From JBBQFC01 sp038321615 (lineage in GTDB: Bacteria > Bacteroidota > Bacteroidia > Flavobacteriales_D > Cryomorphaceae), in NCBI GenBank assembly GCA_038321615.1, contig JBBQFC010000001.1, positions 58,839 to 122,838 on the forward strand: DNA of 64,000 nt, in the 5' to 3' direction. The notes beneath the pieces are model-generated. The model saw only the letters and a list, made by a program, of their open reading frames with translations, was not told the origin of the DNA and did not search any database. Below are positions 26,207 to 35,398 of the stretch, piece after piece (position 1 is the stretch's first letter; each line of letters starts with the position of its first letter). The translations under genes were made by a program, and so were the position numbers.

Positions 26207-29200
26207 TTAAGAAACCAGGACAGCTTCGGGCTCAGTCTCATCGAGCGAACTGCCTGTTCGCGAAGTTAAGTCGACAAGAGCAGGAGCAGCGATAAATAAG
26301 GAAGAATATGTACCGACAATTACACCCAGCATCAAGGCAAAGACAAAACCGCGGATAGACTCCCCACCGAAAACGAAAATGATCAACAATACGATAAATG
26401 TGGTTAGGGAAGTATTGATCGTTCGCGAGAGTGTGCTATTCAAAGCTTTGTTCACCACATACGCCATCGGCTCCTTGCGGTGATCTTTCAAGTACTCGCG
26501 AATCCGGTCAAAGACAATAACCGTGTCATTTATGGAATATCCAACAACTGTCAGAATCGCAGCGATAAAAGCTTGATCTATTTCTAAAGAGAACGGCAAC
26601 CGACCATAAAGCAAGGAATAGATTCCGAGTACCAAGAGTACGTCATGGAACATAGCTACAATCGCACCCACCCCGTATTGCCATTTCCGGAAGCGGAAAA
26701 CGATGTATGCAAAAATGATGAGTAACGAAAAAAGTACCGCTGTGGTCGAAGTCGTTTGAAAGTCGTCGGAGATCGACGGGTCAACCTTTCTCGACTCAAG
26801 AATGGAGTAGGGCTGATTGAGTTGATCCAAACCGCTGTTTAGCGCGGCTTCAACACGCGAGTCCGCATCCTGGGCATCATCATCGACTAAAAACTTGGTG
26901 GTAATCTTCACCTGATTACTGGCTCCGAAGGTTTTCACTTCTGGCTGCATTCTATTTCCATTTTCATCCACAAAACCAGCCGCTAATGACTGACGAGCTT
27001 CGTCAAGATTTACAGGCTGGTCAAATCGCACTGTGTAGGTTCGGCCACCGGTAAAGTCTACTCCGAAGTTCAGTTGACGAACCGCAAAACTTCCAATGCT
27101 CAGAGCAATCAGAACTCCAGAAAACATGTATGCTAACTTGCGCTTCTTGATGAATTGGATGCTCGAGTTGGTAAGAATTTCCTTACTCCAAGAATTCCAA
27201 AATGAAAGGGCTTTACCTTTTTCAAGTCGGGCATCGAAAATAAGTCGTGTAATGAAAATAGCCGAGAAGAGTGATGTGAAGATACCAATGATCAAAGTCG
27301 TTGCAAAACCTTTGATCGGCCCTGAACCGAAAGTAACAAGAACAATAGCGGTAAGCAGAGTCGTGATGTTGGCGTCAATAATAGCCGAATAAGCTTTCGA
27401 ATACCCATCTTTCACAGCGGCTTTCACCGTTTTTCCGAGACGAAGTTCTTCGCGAATACGCTCGAATATTAGCACGTTGGCATCTACGGCCATACCAATA
27501 GTAAGCACAATACCGGCAATACCTGGCAGGGTAAGTGCCGCCTGAAGCGATGCCAAAGCGCCGATCAGGAAGAATAGGTTGGCGATCAGGGCAATATCCG
27601 ATATCAAACCGGCGCCGCGGTAATACACGAGCATGTAGACGAAGACAACTGCCAAGGCGATAAGAAAGGACAGCAAACCGTCGTCGATATTCTTTTGACC
27701 GAGTGAAGGACCTACGATGCTTTCATCTACAATATTTGCAGGAGCTGGTAGGGCGCCCGCTTTGAGAAGATTGGCTAAATCGAGTGCTTCTTCAATCTGC
27801 TCGTTCCGCGTGCCGGTGCCAATAGAAATAGAAGAACGGCCGTTTGGAATTTCGCTTTGCACTATCGGTGCGGTATAAACGTAGTCGTCGAGTACCACCG
27901 CTACCGCGCGCTTAGGGTTCTCGCCTGATGCAGCTTTGGTTATTTCTTTCCAATCGCGGGCGCCGTCGCTGTTCATAAGCATGGTTACTTCCACATTTCC
28001 AGATACGTCGTATTCCTGTGTAGCATCTACTATTACCGAACCATCGATGGGAGCTTTACCGTCGCGCGTGTCGGCTTTGATGGCGTAGAGGCGCATTACA
28101 TTGTTAAATCGTGCATCGGGAGTAGCCGACCAAAGCAGGCGCAAATCTTTGGGCAAAATGTTTTTCACCACGCGCTCGCTGAGCATGCGGTTTACGGCTG
28201 CTGTATCGCCGAGCTGTGCATAACCCACAATAGGGCCTTGTGCCGCAGCTCCTGTTTCTGTCAGGCTCGGCTGCAATTTAGAAAAGAGCGGAATACGTTT
28301 TACTTGCTCCGCCAACTCTTCAGCTGAATTTATTGCGGCGCTATCGCCTTCGCTTTCGTTCAAGCCCAAAAGCTCATCAGCAGATGTTGCAGCACTATCA
28401 GTGGCTAGCGTAGCATCGGTAATTGCTGCATCACTGATGGCAGCAGTATCCACATCGGCAACAATAGTCGCAGTATCTATACTCACCGCATCGAGTGTGG
28501 TTTCGGGGCTGTAAAGAGCCACCAACGCCGTATTCGCTTGGTCGAGGTATGATATTACTTCGCTATTTTCATAGGTATTCCAAAACTCGAGGTTCGCCGT
28601 GCTTTTGAGCTGCTTTCGCACACGGTCCTTGTCCTTCACGCCTGGAAGCTCCACTAGGATACGACCCGAAAATTGTTGCTTTTGGATTGTAGGCTGGGTT
28701 ACACCAAATTTATCGATACGGGTGCGCAGAATTTTCTCTGTGTTGTTGATGGCTACCTTTGCTTCTTCACGAAGGATTTCGAGAATTTCATCGTTCGAAG
28801 CTTCCCGAGGGAAACGCTCCTTATTATCGCGGTTATGAAAAACGTTTGCCATTTTGGCTTCTGGAAAATTCTTATTCCAGGCTTGGCCAAAAAGTGTCAC
28901 AAAATTTTCTTGCGACTCATTCCGTAGCGCCTTCGCGTCAGACACGGCCTTCGTAAGTTGAGGATTGTTAACATCATTGCTCAAGTTGAGAATCAAATCG
29001 GGGATCGAAACTTCGAGCGTAACGCTCATACCACCTGCCAAGTCAAGACCTTGATTGATCTGTTTAGACTTACTTTCTTGATACGTGTATCCAAATAATG
29101 GATAAATCGGCGTGTTCGCATTTTTGGCGAGAAATGAAGTTTTAAACGACTCCAACATTTCAGCTTCTTCGAGCGGCGTCAGACTTATTCCCATAGCAGC

Positions 29201-29341
29201 TTGCGCAGAATCGAGCATCAATGCGGCTTCTTTATCGGCCTTAGACTCAAACGATGACGTGACAAAAGAGAACGAAATAGAGTAAAGACAGGCCAAGGCT
29301 AGGAGTATAGCGAATAGCCAAATGGCACCTTTATTTTGCAT
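26207..29341 (-). CDS. secDF: Protein translocase SecDF, fused
   Basis: Proton-motive-force-driven accessory of the Sec translocon. The 1044 residues fuse SecD (about 1-640) and SecF (about 650-1044), as usual in Bacteroidota. Visible landmarks: SecD start GLDLAGGMSVTLEV, helix block GMAVDANVLIFERIREEL, SecF start NFGVDFTGGRTY and block YSINDTVIVFDRIRE. The large first periplasmic domain carries an Ala/Asp/Ser-rich insertion (about residues 270-325). A full promoter lies just upstream. High secretion demand fits the many T9SS cargoes nearby, which cross the inner membrane through Sec. Confidence 0.97.
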   Translation of the reverse strand: MQNKGAIWLFAILLALACLYSISFSFVTSSFESKADKEAALMLDSAQAAMGISLTPLEEAEMLESFKTSFLAKNANTPIYPLFGYTYQESKSKQINQGLDLAGGMSVTLEVSIPDLILNLSNDVNNPQLTKAVSDAKALRNESQENFVTLFGQAWNKNFPEAKMANVFHNRDNKERFPREASNDEILEILREEAKVAINNTEKILRTRIDKFGVTQPTIQKQQFSGRILVELPGVKDKDRVRKQLKSTANLEFWNTYENSEVISYLDQANTALVALYSPETTLDAVSIDTATIVADVDTAAISDAAITDATLATDSAATSADELLGLNESEGDSAAINSAEELAEQVKRIPLFSKLQPSLTETGAAAQGPIVGYAQLGDTAAVNRMLSERVVKNILPKDLRLLWSATPDARFNNVMRLYAIKADTRDGKAPIDGSVIVDATQEYDVSGNVEVTMLMNSDGARDWKEITKAASGENPKRAVAVVLDDYVYTAPIVQSEIPNGRSSISIGTGTRNEQIEEALDLANLLKAGALPAPANIVDESIVGPSLGQKNIDDGLLSFLIALAVVFVYMLVYYRGAGLISDIALIANLFFLIGALASLQAALTLPGIAGIVLTIGMAVDANVLIFERIREELRLGKTVKAAVKDGYSKAYSAIIDANITTLLTAIVLVTFGSGPIKGFATTLIIGIFTSLFSAIFITRLIFDARLEKGKALSFWNSWSKEILTNSSIQFIKKRKLAYMFSGVLIALSIGSFAVRQLNFGVDFTGGRTYTVRFDQPVNLDEARQSLAAGFVDENGNRMQPEVKTFGASNQVKITTKFLVDDDAQDADSRVEAALNSGLDQLNQPYSILESRKVDPSISDDFQTTSTTAVLFSLLIIFAYIVFRFRKWQYGVGAIVAMFHDVLLVLGIYSLLYGRLPFSLEIDQAFIAAILTVVGYSINDTVIVFDRIREYLKDHRKEPMAYVVNKALNSTLSRTINTSLTTFIVLLIIFVFGGESIRGFVFALMLGVIVGTYSSLFIAAPALVDLTSRTGSSLDETEPEAVLVS

Positions 29342-29366
29342 GCTGGTAGTCGGTTTTTTTGAGCGG

Positions 29367-29397
29367 CAAATATAGATTTTAATGCTTAAATTCCCAA
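29367..29397 (-). promoter_or_regulatory. secDF promoter (TTG-N20-TATATTTG)
   Basis: Exact -7 element TATATTTG (29367-29374) with TTG at 29395-29397, 20 nt upstream; leader of about 20 nt. Confidence 0.7.
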
Positions 29398-29487
29398 TTG
29401 CGGTTTATCTGCTTCATTTACTTAGGGGTTGAGTTCTAAACATTGTAATGATTTGGCTACTTTGCAGTCCAATCAAATGTCCATTTC

Positions 29488-31746
29488 ATGCTGAAATCTT
29501 TCTCTCTCTTAATCCTTATTTCAAGTTTAATTCTTACGAATATAACCTTGGATGCGCAAATGGTGGTGAGCCAGCGCAACGATATCCCCGTAAAGAGAGC
29601 TAATCAATCGGACTTGATCAACCCCTGGACCGGTGGGATCAACGCCGCCCAAATTTCCATGTGGGACTATGATCTCGATGGGGAAGAAGACGACCTTTTT
29701 ATATTCGATAAGGCTGGCGACCGGGTTTTGGTATATAAAGGAGAAATAGTTGATGGCGAGCGCCAGTATCAATTTGTACCCGGCGCCGCTTCCATCTTCC
29801 CAAATCTGCGCGATTGGGCTCTCCTGCGCGATTATGATTGCGACGGACACCGCGATATTTTTACTTACAGCCCTGTGGGTGGTGCCTTCGCCGTGTACCG
29901 CAACACTGCCGGAAGCGGTTCTGTCGGGTTTCAGTTGGTCACGAATGCTATTCTTAGCAATTACACTTACGATGCGGCCTCCTTTCTAACCAATATCTAC
30001 GTCTCTTCGCAAGACCTACCTGCCATTTTCGATTTCGATGACGATGGCGATATGGATATCCTTTCTTTTTCAGTAGGTGGCTCTCGCGTAGAGCTCCACC
30101 TAAATTACAGTATGGAGCTAAATGGCGTTTGCAGCCTTGATACTTTCGCCCTTAAAAACCAGTGTTATGGCCGATTCGTCGAAAGCTCCGAGAGCAATAC
30201 CGTTACTACCGATTTTGATTTAGTGTCGGCAGGGTGCAACTTCAATGTGGTCGATCCCCGATCGCATACTCCACCGCCCCTTTCAGGAGGCAATCGCCAT
30301 GTAGGCTCCACTATTTTGGCCTTCGACGCCAATCAGGACGGTCTGTCAGAGATCGTACTTGGAGATGTTACGTATCCAAATATGACTTATTTGCAGCTTG
30401 ACAGCCGAGGCCCGCTTCAGGACAGTGTGGAGTATATTAATCCCTTGTTTCCGAATGATTTCTCTGATACGCCTGTGAATATCGATAATTTCGCAGCGGG
30501 CTTTTACGAAGATTTCAATGGTGACGGAATTCGCGATCTCGCCGTTTCGGTCAACAATTTCAGTGGGTCGGCCAATAAATCATCCATTTGGTACTATCAG
30601 AATACGGGTCTGGATGATTTGCCTTACTTCGAATTCCAACAAGCCAATTTTCTTCAGGAAGAAACCCTCGAAGAAGGTGAAGGCGCTGCACCTTCCTTCT
30701 TCGATTACAATGGCGACGGTCTGCTCGATATGGTGATGGCTGCGAGGGGGGAGTTTCTGGAAACCATAAATTTTAAACCTACCTTAAGCCTATACCTTAA
30801 TAATGGGTCGGCTTCCGCTCCTTCATTTATTGCGCTCGATACCGATTGGTTGGCTGTTTCTCAAACAGGCATTGGCCAATACCCCCACCCTGCTTTCGGC
30901 GACCTCGACGGAGACGGCGATATGGATATGCTGGTTGGCGATGAAACGGGTGTAATTTATCGGTTTGAAAACACCGCTCCAATTGGGGCTTCCGCCAATA
31001 TGCAATTGATAGGTACCTTAAACAATGCGGCAGGAACGCTTCTCGACGTGGGTCAAAATAGTACGCCTTTTCTCTACGATTGGAATGGCAATGGTTTGCT
31101 CGATTTGTTGATCGGCGAGCGCAACGGCAATGTCAATTATTACGAGAATACCGGTTCGGCGCAAAATTTTGCTTTTAGCTTAACCGATGAAACTTTCGGC
31201 GGAATCAACACCGTTGAATCCGGAATATTTATTGGCAACAGTGCCCCGTTCGTTTACGAATTCGATGGTATCCGATATTTGCTCACAGGCTCCCAAAGTG
31301 GTCGATTGCACCATTACACCATTGAGAATGGCACTGACTTTACGCTCTTAACTCAGGAAGCCTTCGGTATTGACGTAGGCGAAAGGAGCAAGGCCTGGTT
31401 GGGCGACTTGAATACCGACGGAGTACCCGATGTGGTATGCGGTGGTATTGGCGGGGGTCTTGAACTACACATGGGCGATTGGTTTGTTAGCGATGGTGTG
31501 TCGCAGAGTTCCTACCAAAACTTATTGGTATTTCCCAATCCATCAAGCGACGTAATCCGCTTTCAGCTCGATCGCCTTTCGGCAGATGGATCGGTAAGCT
31601 ATTGGCTGTATGCTGCCGACGGCAGGTTGGTAGATGCTGGCCTTACAAACGGCGAAATAAATTTGGCAGTTCTTTCTGCTGGAGTTTATATACTTCAGGT
31701 GAGCGGCGAAGGAGCCGATTGGAGGGCGCGCGTGCTGAAAAAGTAA
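29488..31746 (+). CDS. FG-GAP/VCBS repeat secreted protein with T9SS type A sorting domain
   Basis: 752 residues with a signal peptide (1-23). About nine DxDxDG-type calcium-binding loops of FG-GAP repeats are readable (DYDLDGEED, DYDCDGHRD, DFDDDGDMD, DANQDGLSE, DFNGDGIRD, DYNGDGLLD, DLDGDGDMD, DWNGNGLLD, DLNTDGVPD), predicting an integrin-like propeller. The C-terminus is a type A sorting domain (LLVFPNPSSDVIRF...AGVYILQV). Surface-displayed or released; ligand unknown. Divergent from secDF. Confidence 0.9.
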   Translation: MLKSFSLLILISSLILTNITLDAQMVVSQRNDIPVKRANQSDLINPWTGGINAAQISMWDYDLDGEEDDLFIFDKAGDRVLVYKGEIVDGERQYQFVPGAASIFPNLRDWALLRDYDCDGHRDIFTYSPVGGAFAVYRNTAGSGSVGFQLVTNAILSNYTYDAASFLTNIYVSSQDLPAIFDFDDDGDMDILSFSVGGSRVELHLNYSMELNGVCSLDTFALKNQCYGRFVESSESNTVTTDFDLVSAGCNFNVVDPRSHTPPPLSGGNRHVGSTILAFDANQDGLSEIVLGDVTYPNMTYLQLDSRGPLQDSVEYINPLFPNDFSDTPVNIDNFAAGFYEDFNGDGIRDLAVSVNNFSGSANKSSIWYYQNTGLDDLPYFEFQQANFLQEETLEEGEGAAPSFFDYNGDGLLDMVMAARGEFLETINFKPTLSLYLNNGSASAPSFIALDTDWLAVSQTGIGQYPHPAFGDLDGDGDMDMLVGDETGVIYRFENTAPIGASANMQLIGTLNNAAGTLLDVGQNSTPFLYDWNGNGLLDLLIGERNGNVNYYENTGSAQNFAFSLTDETFGGINTVESGIFIGNSAPFVYEFDGIRYLLTGSQSGRLHHYTIENGTDFTLLTQEAFGIDVGERSKAWLGDLNTDGVPDVVCGGIGGGLELHMGDWFVSDGVSQSSYQNLLVFPNPSSDVIRFQLDRLSADGSVSYWLYAADGRLVDAGLTNGEINLAVLSAGVYILQVSGEGADWRARVLKK

Positions 31747-31758
31747 TTTTTCGCCTGT

Positions 31759-31992
31759 GCGTCTCAGGCTCGCTTCTCGCGGGTTTGTATGAAATAAGCG
31801 TCTCGCCGTGGCGTAATCCTACTCGTTGGCGATTTCTGAAGGACAGCAAGAAGTTTGCCCGAGACGCGTGGCTTAGAGGCGAGGAGCGGGGATTTTTGCA
31901 AAAGTGGTGACAGAGCAAATTGAAAATTAAGGATCAAATAAAATCCTGAAAGCGCGAGACGCGCGCTGTAGTAGCCACTCGCGAGACGCGAG
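31759..31992. repeat. Intergenic cluster of GAGACGC/GCGTCTC repeats with hairpins
   Basis: The 342-bp space between the FG-GAP gene and mdh holds no plausible gene. The 7-mer GAGACGC or its complement occurs five times (31759, 31798, 31861, 31956, 31983). The last two copies form hairpins of the same design, with a GCG stem end, AGA triloop and CGC stem end (31952-31964 and 31978-31992). This resembles REP/RAYT-type extragenic palindromes. Confidence 0.55.
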
Positions 31993-32031
31993 CGGCGGCA
32001 GGCGTGATCAGCGGCCATTGCAATCGACGGC

Positions 32032-32064
32032 AAAAAAAAACCCCATCGCGTATGCGTTGGGGCT
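32032..32064 (-). terminator. Intrinsic terminator of mdh
   Basis: On the minus strand CCCCAACGCATACGCGATGGGG, a CCCCA-containing stem closed by CGCATACGCG, is followed by nine T (32032-32040). It lies 25 bp after the mdh stop. Confidence 0.88.
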
Positions 32065-32088
32065 TTAGAAAAATTGAAAACCAGACTC

Positions 32089-33027
32089 TTACGCAGTTAT
32101 TTTCATGTTGTCGAGTACATCCATTACTTCTTTTACTGCGTTGGCTGACGAGTAAAGCAATTCCTTTTCTGCCTCGTTCAGTTTGAGCTCAATAATAGAT
32201 TCGATTCCGTTCTTGCCCAATTTGGTAGGCACACCCAAATAAATGTCGCGTAAGCCGTACTCCCCATTCAGCCAGGCGCAAACCGGGAAAATACGTTTTT
32301 GGTCGCGAACGATGGCTTCAACCATCTGCGCAGCTGCCGCGCCTGGGGCGTACCAGGCAGAAGTTCCCAAGAGATTTACAATTTCTCCACCACCTTTCTT
32401 GGTGCGTTCAATGATAGCATTGAGCTTGGCTTCGTCTATCAATTCCGTAACTGGGATACCGCCTACGGTGGTGTACCGGGGAAGCGGAACCATGGTATCG
32501 CCATGACCGCCCATAAGCACGGCTTGAATATCTTTTGGAGATACATTTAACTCCATGGCCAGAAAAGATCGGTAGCGAGCCGTATCGAGAACACCTGCCA
32601 TCCCAAATACGCGGCGAGAGTCCACATTTGCCGTAAGGTAAGCGGCATAGGTCATTACGTCGAGCGGATTGCTGACCACAATAATTTTCGCATCTGGCGA
32701 ATATTTGATCACATCGGCGGTAACGCTTTTTACAATACCGGCATTGGTGGCAATTAGATCGTCGCGGGTCATACCCGGTTTTCGCGGAAGCCCGGAAGTA
32801 ATTACTACCACCTCGGATCCAGCCGTGCGGGCATAATCGTCGGTGGAACCTACCACGCGTGAATCGTAGAGATTGATTGGTGATGTTTCCCAAATGTCAA
32901 GTGCTTTGCCCTCGGCAAAACCTTCCTTGATATCAAGTAAAACAATTTCGTTTGCTATTTCGTGATGGGCCAGTACATTGGCACAGGTGGCACCTACGTT
33001 TCCGGCGCCGACTACAGTTACTCTCAT
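32089..33027 (-). CDS. mdh: Malate dehydrogenase
   Basis: NAD-dependent interconversion of malate and oxaloacetate in the TCA cycle. From the ATG at 33027 the protein has 312 residues and starts with the Rossmann motif VVGAGNVGAT; the catalytic site includes the GGHGDTMVPLPRYTTV segment and the substrate arginines in SGLPRKPGMTRDDL. It belongs to the lactate-dehydrogenase-like MDH group. A longer frame starts at 33159 but its extra 44 residues are unlike the family, and the promoter at 33063-33070 lies inside that extension. Confidence 0.97.
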   Translation of the reverse strand: MRVTVVGAGNVGATCANVLAHHEIANEIVLLDIKEGFAEGKALDIWETSPINLYDSRVVGSTDDYARTAGSEVVVITSGLPRKPGMTRDDLIATNAGIVKSVTADVIKYSPDAKIIVVSNPLDVMTYAAYLTANVDSRRVFGMAGVLDTARYRSFLAMELNVSPKDIQAVLMGGHGDTMVPLPRYTTVGGIPVTELIDEAKLNAIIERTKKGGGEIVNLLGTSAWYAPGAAAAQMVEAIVRDQKRIFPVCAWLNGEYGLRDIYLGVPTKLGKNGIESIIELKLNEAEKELLYSSANAVKEVMDVLDNMKITA

Positions 33028-33062
33028 GGTTCGTTCGAAATTTTCAGGATTGAATTGAATGG

Positions 33063-33070
33063 CAAATATA
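33063..33070 (-). promoter_or_regulatory. -7 element of mdh (TATATTTG)
   Basis: Exact TAnnTTTG match 36 bp before the mdh ATG. It supports the start at 33027. A TTG lies 23 nt upstream, slightly far. Confidence 0.55.
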
Positions 33071-33292
33071 CAGTTCGGACTGAATAATCCTTTCAAGTTC
33101 GTTAGAAGGATCGGCATAATGGCATTTATAAGATACCGTTCCCAATAGAACTTTCCCACTAATTTTTAGACCGGATGAGTACATCGAGCCTCTTTTAGAA
33201 AAAACTGCGTGTTGGAAATACAAAGTGGAAAACCTTACATTCGTCGGAATAAAAAGATATCGTGGCAACCATGTAAAGCTGATGCCGTCTTG

Positions 33293-33901
33293 ATGATGCT
33301 TACCGCAAAGAACATAAGCGATGATCAGCTTCGATCGCTGATCGAGCAAAGTGCACTGAATCATCGGAAAAGCCAGGAGATCATCTTTAGGATGTTCTAT
33401 GGCAAGATGATGGCTGTAAGCCGACGCTATACTCGTAACGACGATCAAGCGAAAGATATTTTGCAAGATGCATTTATTAAGGTCTTTGGCAATATCAGCC
33501 GTTACAGTTTCGACGGCTCTTTTGAAGGCTGGGTGCGGAGAATAGTGGTAAATACCGCCATAGACTTCACCCGGAAAGCCAAGAACGACTACTTGCTTAT
33601 GAACGATGCCCAAACGCTCGAAAATATGGACGAGCAATGGGCAACTGAAGAAGTAGAAGAAGATAGTCCAGAGGCGGTTTTAAATGTAAACGACGTGATA
33701 GCCGCCATGCAAAAGCTATCGAATGCCTATCGCACGGTGTTTAACTTGTATGTGTTTGAAAGCTATTCACATCAAGATATTGCCGATGCATTAGGAATCA
33801 CTGTTGGAACGAGCAAATCAAATCTGGCAAAAGCCAGAATGAATTTGAAGAAAATATTAAGTAAAGAACTAGATCAAAAAAATGGAGCATCCATTGAATA
33901 A
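33293..33901 (+). CDS. ECF-type RNA polymerase sigma factor
   Basis: 202 residues from the ATG at 33293; the same frame opens at a GTG at 33209, but the additional residues are unlike sigma factors. Region 2 (EIIFRMFYGKMMAVSRRYTR, DQAKDILQDAFIKVF) and region 4 (LSNAYRTVFNLYVFESYSHQDIA, GTSKSNLAKAR) are complete, joined by an acidic linker. It overlaps the following membrane PKD gene by 20 bp, the arrangement of sigma/anti-sigma pairs. No consensus housekeeping promoter is seen upstream, consistent with possible autoregulation (inference). Confidence 0.93.
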   Translation: MMLTAKNISDDQLRSLIEQSALNHRKSQEIIFRMFYGKMMAVSRRYTRNDDQAKDILQDAFIKVFGNISRYSFDGSFEGWVRRIVVNTAIDFTRKAKNDYLLMNDAQTLENMDEQWATEEVEEDSPEAVLNVNDVIAAMQKLSNAYRTVFNLYVFESYSHQDIADALGITVGTSKSNLAKARMNLKKILSKELDQKNGASIE

Positions 33902-35114
33902 ATTTGACCAATCGATTAAGGATTCCTTCGATAATTTCGAAGTTCCCTACAACGAGAGCCATTGGGAAGACCTTCAAAAAGATTTGAAGATTGTGTCGCC
34001 CGGCATAGTAAACTATTTTAGCGGCATCACCACCGGGCTTGTAGCCACCGGTTTGGTGTTTATGTCGATGCTGTACTTATTTTCTGAGTCGACACCGGGC
34101 AATGGAAACGAGCTTGCAGAGCAAATAGTTGAGCGTGAAACGCCCGAAACGGCTACGGCCAATGCTGGTTCAGATACCACTAAGAGCGCGAGCGCCGAAG
34201 ACGCGGATTTGAACGACAGTGAAAGCGCAGTTTCGGAAAATATGGATGAAGAGTCTTCGCAGGCGTCATCAAACTCCAAATCCGCGATTTCAAATGCCGG
34301 TTCAACCGCGATAAATTCTACTAGTAAAAAAGAGAATACCTCTGGAGATAATTTGAAAACGGCTGCTATTGTTGATTCAAAATTAGCAAGTAATATTAAA
34401 AAAGGCTGCACGGGTCTTACTATCGATTTCGAAGCAAAAGGGCTCTACGGCCGGGACGCAAAATACCTTTGGAATTTTGGCGATGGGTTCTTCAGCAACG
34501 CGGCCAACCCATCGCATACTTTTAATAAGGAAGGAACGTTCGACGTTTCTCTTTCTGTTACTTCTCCGGCAACTGGTCAAATTACATCGAACGTGGTGCA
34601 GGGAATGATCGAAGTGGTAGAGGCGCCTGTTGCTCAAACATCCATCGAGATAGTCAATCCCAACGGTATCCAGTTTGCAAACAAAAGCTTTAATGCCCAC
34701 GAATCTGAATGGCTTGTAGATGGTGAGAATGCGGGTTCGAAAGCCCAATATTACATGGACCTTCGATCAGATGATGTCGAGCGCATAGACTTAGTGGTGT
34801 ACAATACGGGAGGATGTGCCGATACTCTTAGCCAATTCATACGCACCACAGAAAACCACAAGGATTTTCCTACGGCAATCAGCTTATCTGACAATCAATC
34901 GTTCGCGCCAGGTGGTAAAACAAATGGAATAATCACCTCATTCAAAATTTTCGATGCCCGCGGAAATGTGGTATTTGAAGGCGACGCCATGAAAGGTTGG
35001 AATGGCAAGAAAGCATCAGAGGAAACAGCTCCACTCGGCAACTACTATTGGGTAATGGTAGTCGAGAAAAAGAATGATGCGGAAGTATTTTCCGGTCAAT
35101 TCAACTTGCGATAA
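33882..35114 (+). CDS. Membrane PKD protein with type B-like sorting domain; candidate anti-sigma factor
   Basis: 410 residues. An N-terminal cytoplasmic part (1-44, with FDNFEVPYNESHWEDLQKDL) precedes one transmembrane helix (about 45-67), a Ser/Ala/Glu-rich linker (70-165), a PKD domain (about 175-248, YLWNFGDGFFSN...SHTFNKEGTFDVSL) and a C-terminal domain (330-410) that resembles the gliding-motility/T9SS type B end (FKIFDARGNVVFEGDAMKGW, then NYYW near residue 390). There is no signal peptide, only the internal anchor. Coupling to the sigma gene and the topology suggest an anti-sigma factor with a periplasmic sensor; no known anti-sigma motif confirms this. Confidence 0.75.
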   Translation: MEHPLNKFDQSIKDSFDNFEVPYNESHWEDLQKDLKIVSPGIVNYFSGITTGLVATGLVFMSMLYLFSESTPGNGNELAEQIVERETPETATANAGSDTTKSASAEDADLNDSESAVSENMDEESSQASSNSKSAISNAGSTAINSTSKKENTSGDNLKTAAIVDSKLASNIKKGCTGLTIDFEAKGLYGRDAKYLWNFGDGFFSNAANPSHTFNKEGTFDVSLSVTSPATGQITSNVVQGMIEVVEAPVAQTSIEIVNPNGIQFANKSFNAHESEWLVDGENAGSKAQYYMDLRSDDVERIDLVVYNTGGCADTLSQFIRTTENHKDFPTAISLSDNQSFAPGGKTNGIITSFKIFDARGNVVFEGDAMKGWNGKKASEETAPLGNYYWVMVVEKKNDAEVFSGQFNLR

Positions 35115-35240
35115 GTAGAGATGAATCAAAAAATTTAAGCGAACGATCGTTCTGCTGATTCCACTGGGCGGGCAATTTATAAGCACCTTCAATCCAAACA
35201 TGGAATACAATCCGGCAAACAATTAGCAATCAACACGATG

Positions 35241-35267
35241 AGTCAGGAATAATTCTCCTGACTTTTG
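35241..35267 (+). terminator. Intrinsic terminator after the sigma/PKD pair
   Basis: Eight-bp perfect stem AGTCAGGA/TCCTGACT with a 7-nt loop and a short T tail. It separates the regulator pair from the giant adhesin gene, which starts 131 bp later. Confidence 0.7.
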
Positions 35268-35398
35268 TGTTAAATAATCGTGCGTAAGAATGCAACTTAT
35301 CGTAAATTGTAGCGTCAATTTCGAAGAACCATAGATGATAACCCGAACTTCTTGGCAGCTCCCAAGCGGTTCAACCAATTTTAACTCTCAGGAGAACA

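Noticed and set aside
29441..29487. Possible promoter TACTTTG before the FG-GAP gene
   Set aside because: It lacks one base of the TAnnTTTG spacing and has no well-placed TTG; too weak to list.
33028..33159. 44-residue N-terminal extension of mdh
   Set aside because: The Rossmann motif normally begins at residue 1-2 and a consensus promoter lies inside the extension.
35131..35225. Open stretch reading KRTIVLLIPLGGQFIST in the spacer before the giant adhesin
   Set aside because: Looks like a signal-peptide core, but it has no start codon in frame and only about 30 codons; could be a gene remnant but cannot be supported.
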